From Bacillus thuringiensis (GTDB taxonomy: Bacteria; Bacillota; Bacilli; Bacillales; Bacillaceae_G), in contig NZ_JACYOF010000002.1 of the NCBI RefSeq assembly GCF_014932895.1, positions 310,001-374,000 of the forward strand: 64,000 nucleotides of DNA. Reading direction: 5' to 3'. Made by a program: the position numbers and the translations under genes. The notes beneath the pieces were generated by a model. That model worked only from the letters and a program-made list of their open reading frames with translations, was not told the origin of the DNA and ran no database searches. The stretch's first letter is position 1. Each line of letters opens with the position of its first letter. Below, in pieces: positions 63,780 to 64,000 of the stretch.

Positions 63780-64000
63780 TCATACAATATGTCCATCTAA
63801 CCAAAAAATCAAATCTTTAAACACTTCATCTCTATTCACTTCATGGAACATTTCATGTCTTCCATTTTCATATAAACGTAGTGTCACGTCTTTCACACCA
63901 CATTTTTTATAGTTTTCATAAACTTCTTTTACACCTTTCCCCATATCCCCAACTGGATCACGATCACCAGAGAATATATGTATTGGAAGATTTTTTGGTG
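63780..64000 (-). CDS. Alpha/beta hydrolase (lysophospholipase type), C-terminal part
   Basis: The last 73 residues are visible and the rest lies beyond base 64000. The sequence PIHIFSGDRDPVGDMGKGV holds the acid residue loop, and LYENGRHEMFHEVNRDEVF holds the catalytic His, as in YtpA/PldB-like serine hydrolases (Hydrolase_4). These act on lysophospholipids or monoacylglycerols. The nucleophile Ser is outside the window. Confidence 0.8.
   Translation of the reverse strand, partial: PKNLPIHIFSGDRDPVGDMGKGVKEVYENYKKCGVKDVTLRLYENGRHEMFHEVNRDEVFKDLIFWLDGHIV

Overview
The window is chromosomal DNA of a Bacillus cereus group bacterium (B. cereus / B. thuringiensis type). It carries a complete non-haemolytic enterotoxin operon (nheA-nheB-nheC), four to five copies of the bcr1 repeat typical of this group, a PlcR-type box, and low-GC Firmicute genes with strong GGAGG ribosome sites. 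Most genes lie on the minus strand.

Layout. 1-13.3 kb is ordinary chromosome: an AI-2E family transporter end, an amidase gene wrecked by a bcr1 insertion, a nitroreductase / DsbA-like / Rrf2 group, a LysR regulator divergent from an EamA exporter, the ycnJ-ycnI copper pair, a VOC protein, a brnQ transporter with a CodY-type box, an azoreductase, an arsenite-type transporter and a membrane protein. 13,525-30,743 is a 17.2 kb Tn7-like transposon inserted against the stop codon of topB. 30.7-43.4 kb holds topB, a multicopper oxidase, pepP, a ccdC pair and the deoxynucleoside operon deoC-nupC-pdp-cdd with deoR. 43.6-49.9 kb holds nheCBA and the potassium importer kimA under a c-di-AMP riboswitch. 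50-64 kb holds panE, trhO, mntH, an OppA-type binding protein, mtaD, acetyltransferases, a CoA-transferase with a LytTR regulator, and the end of an alpha/beta hydrolase.

The transposon is the most unusual part. Its borders can be read directly: a CCACT target duplication on both sides, TGT...ACA ends, and 18-bp TnsB-type sites (three spread at the left end, three at an exact 20-bp period at the right end). It encodes TnsA, TnsB, TnsC and one long TniQ/TnsD. The cargo is a likely defence set: a 522-aa protein and two Apea-like proteins with canonical RX4H HEPN motifs (one frameshifted at a run of nine A), a 344-aa protein with an HTH partner, another helical 325-aa protein, and a two-gene operon of a DUF6414-like protein with a ClpB-like AAA+ ATPase. 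A sequence module made of an intrinsic terminator plus a right end occurs three times: at the true right end, just outside the left end, and inside the element beside the tniQ stop. This suggests repeated insertions at the same topB site and a composite origin.

Functional assignments rest on motifs and family recognition by eye. No database or computation was used.
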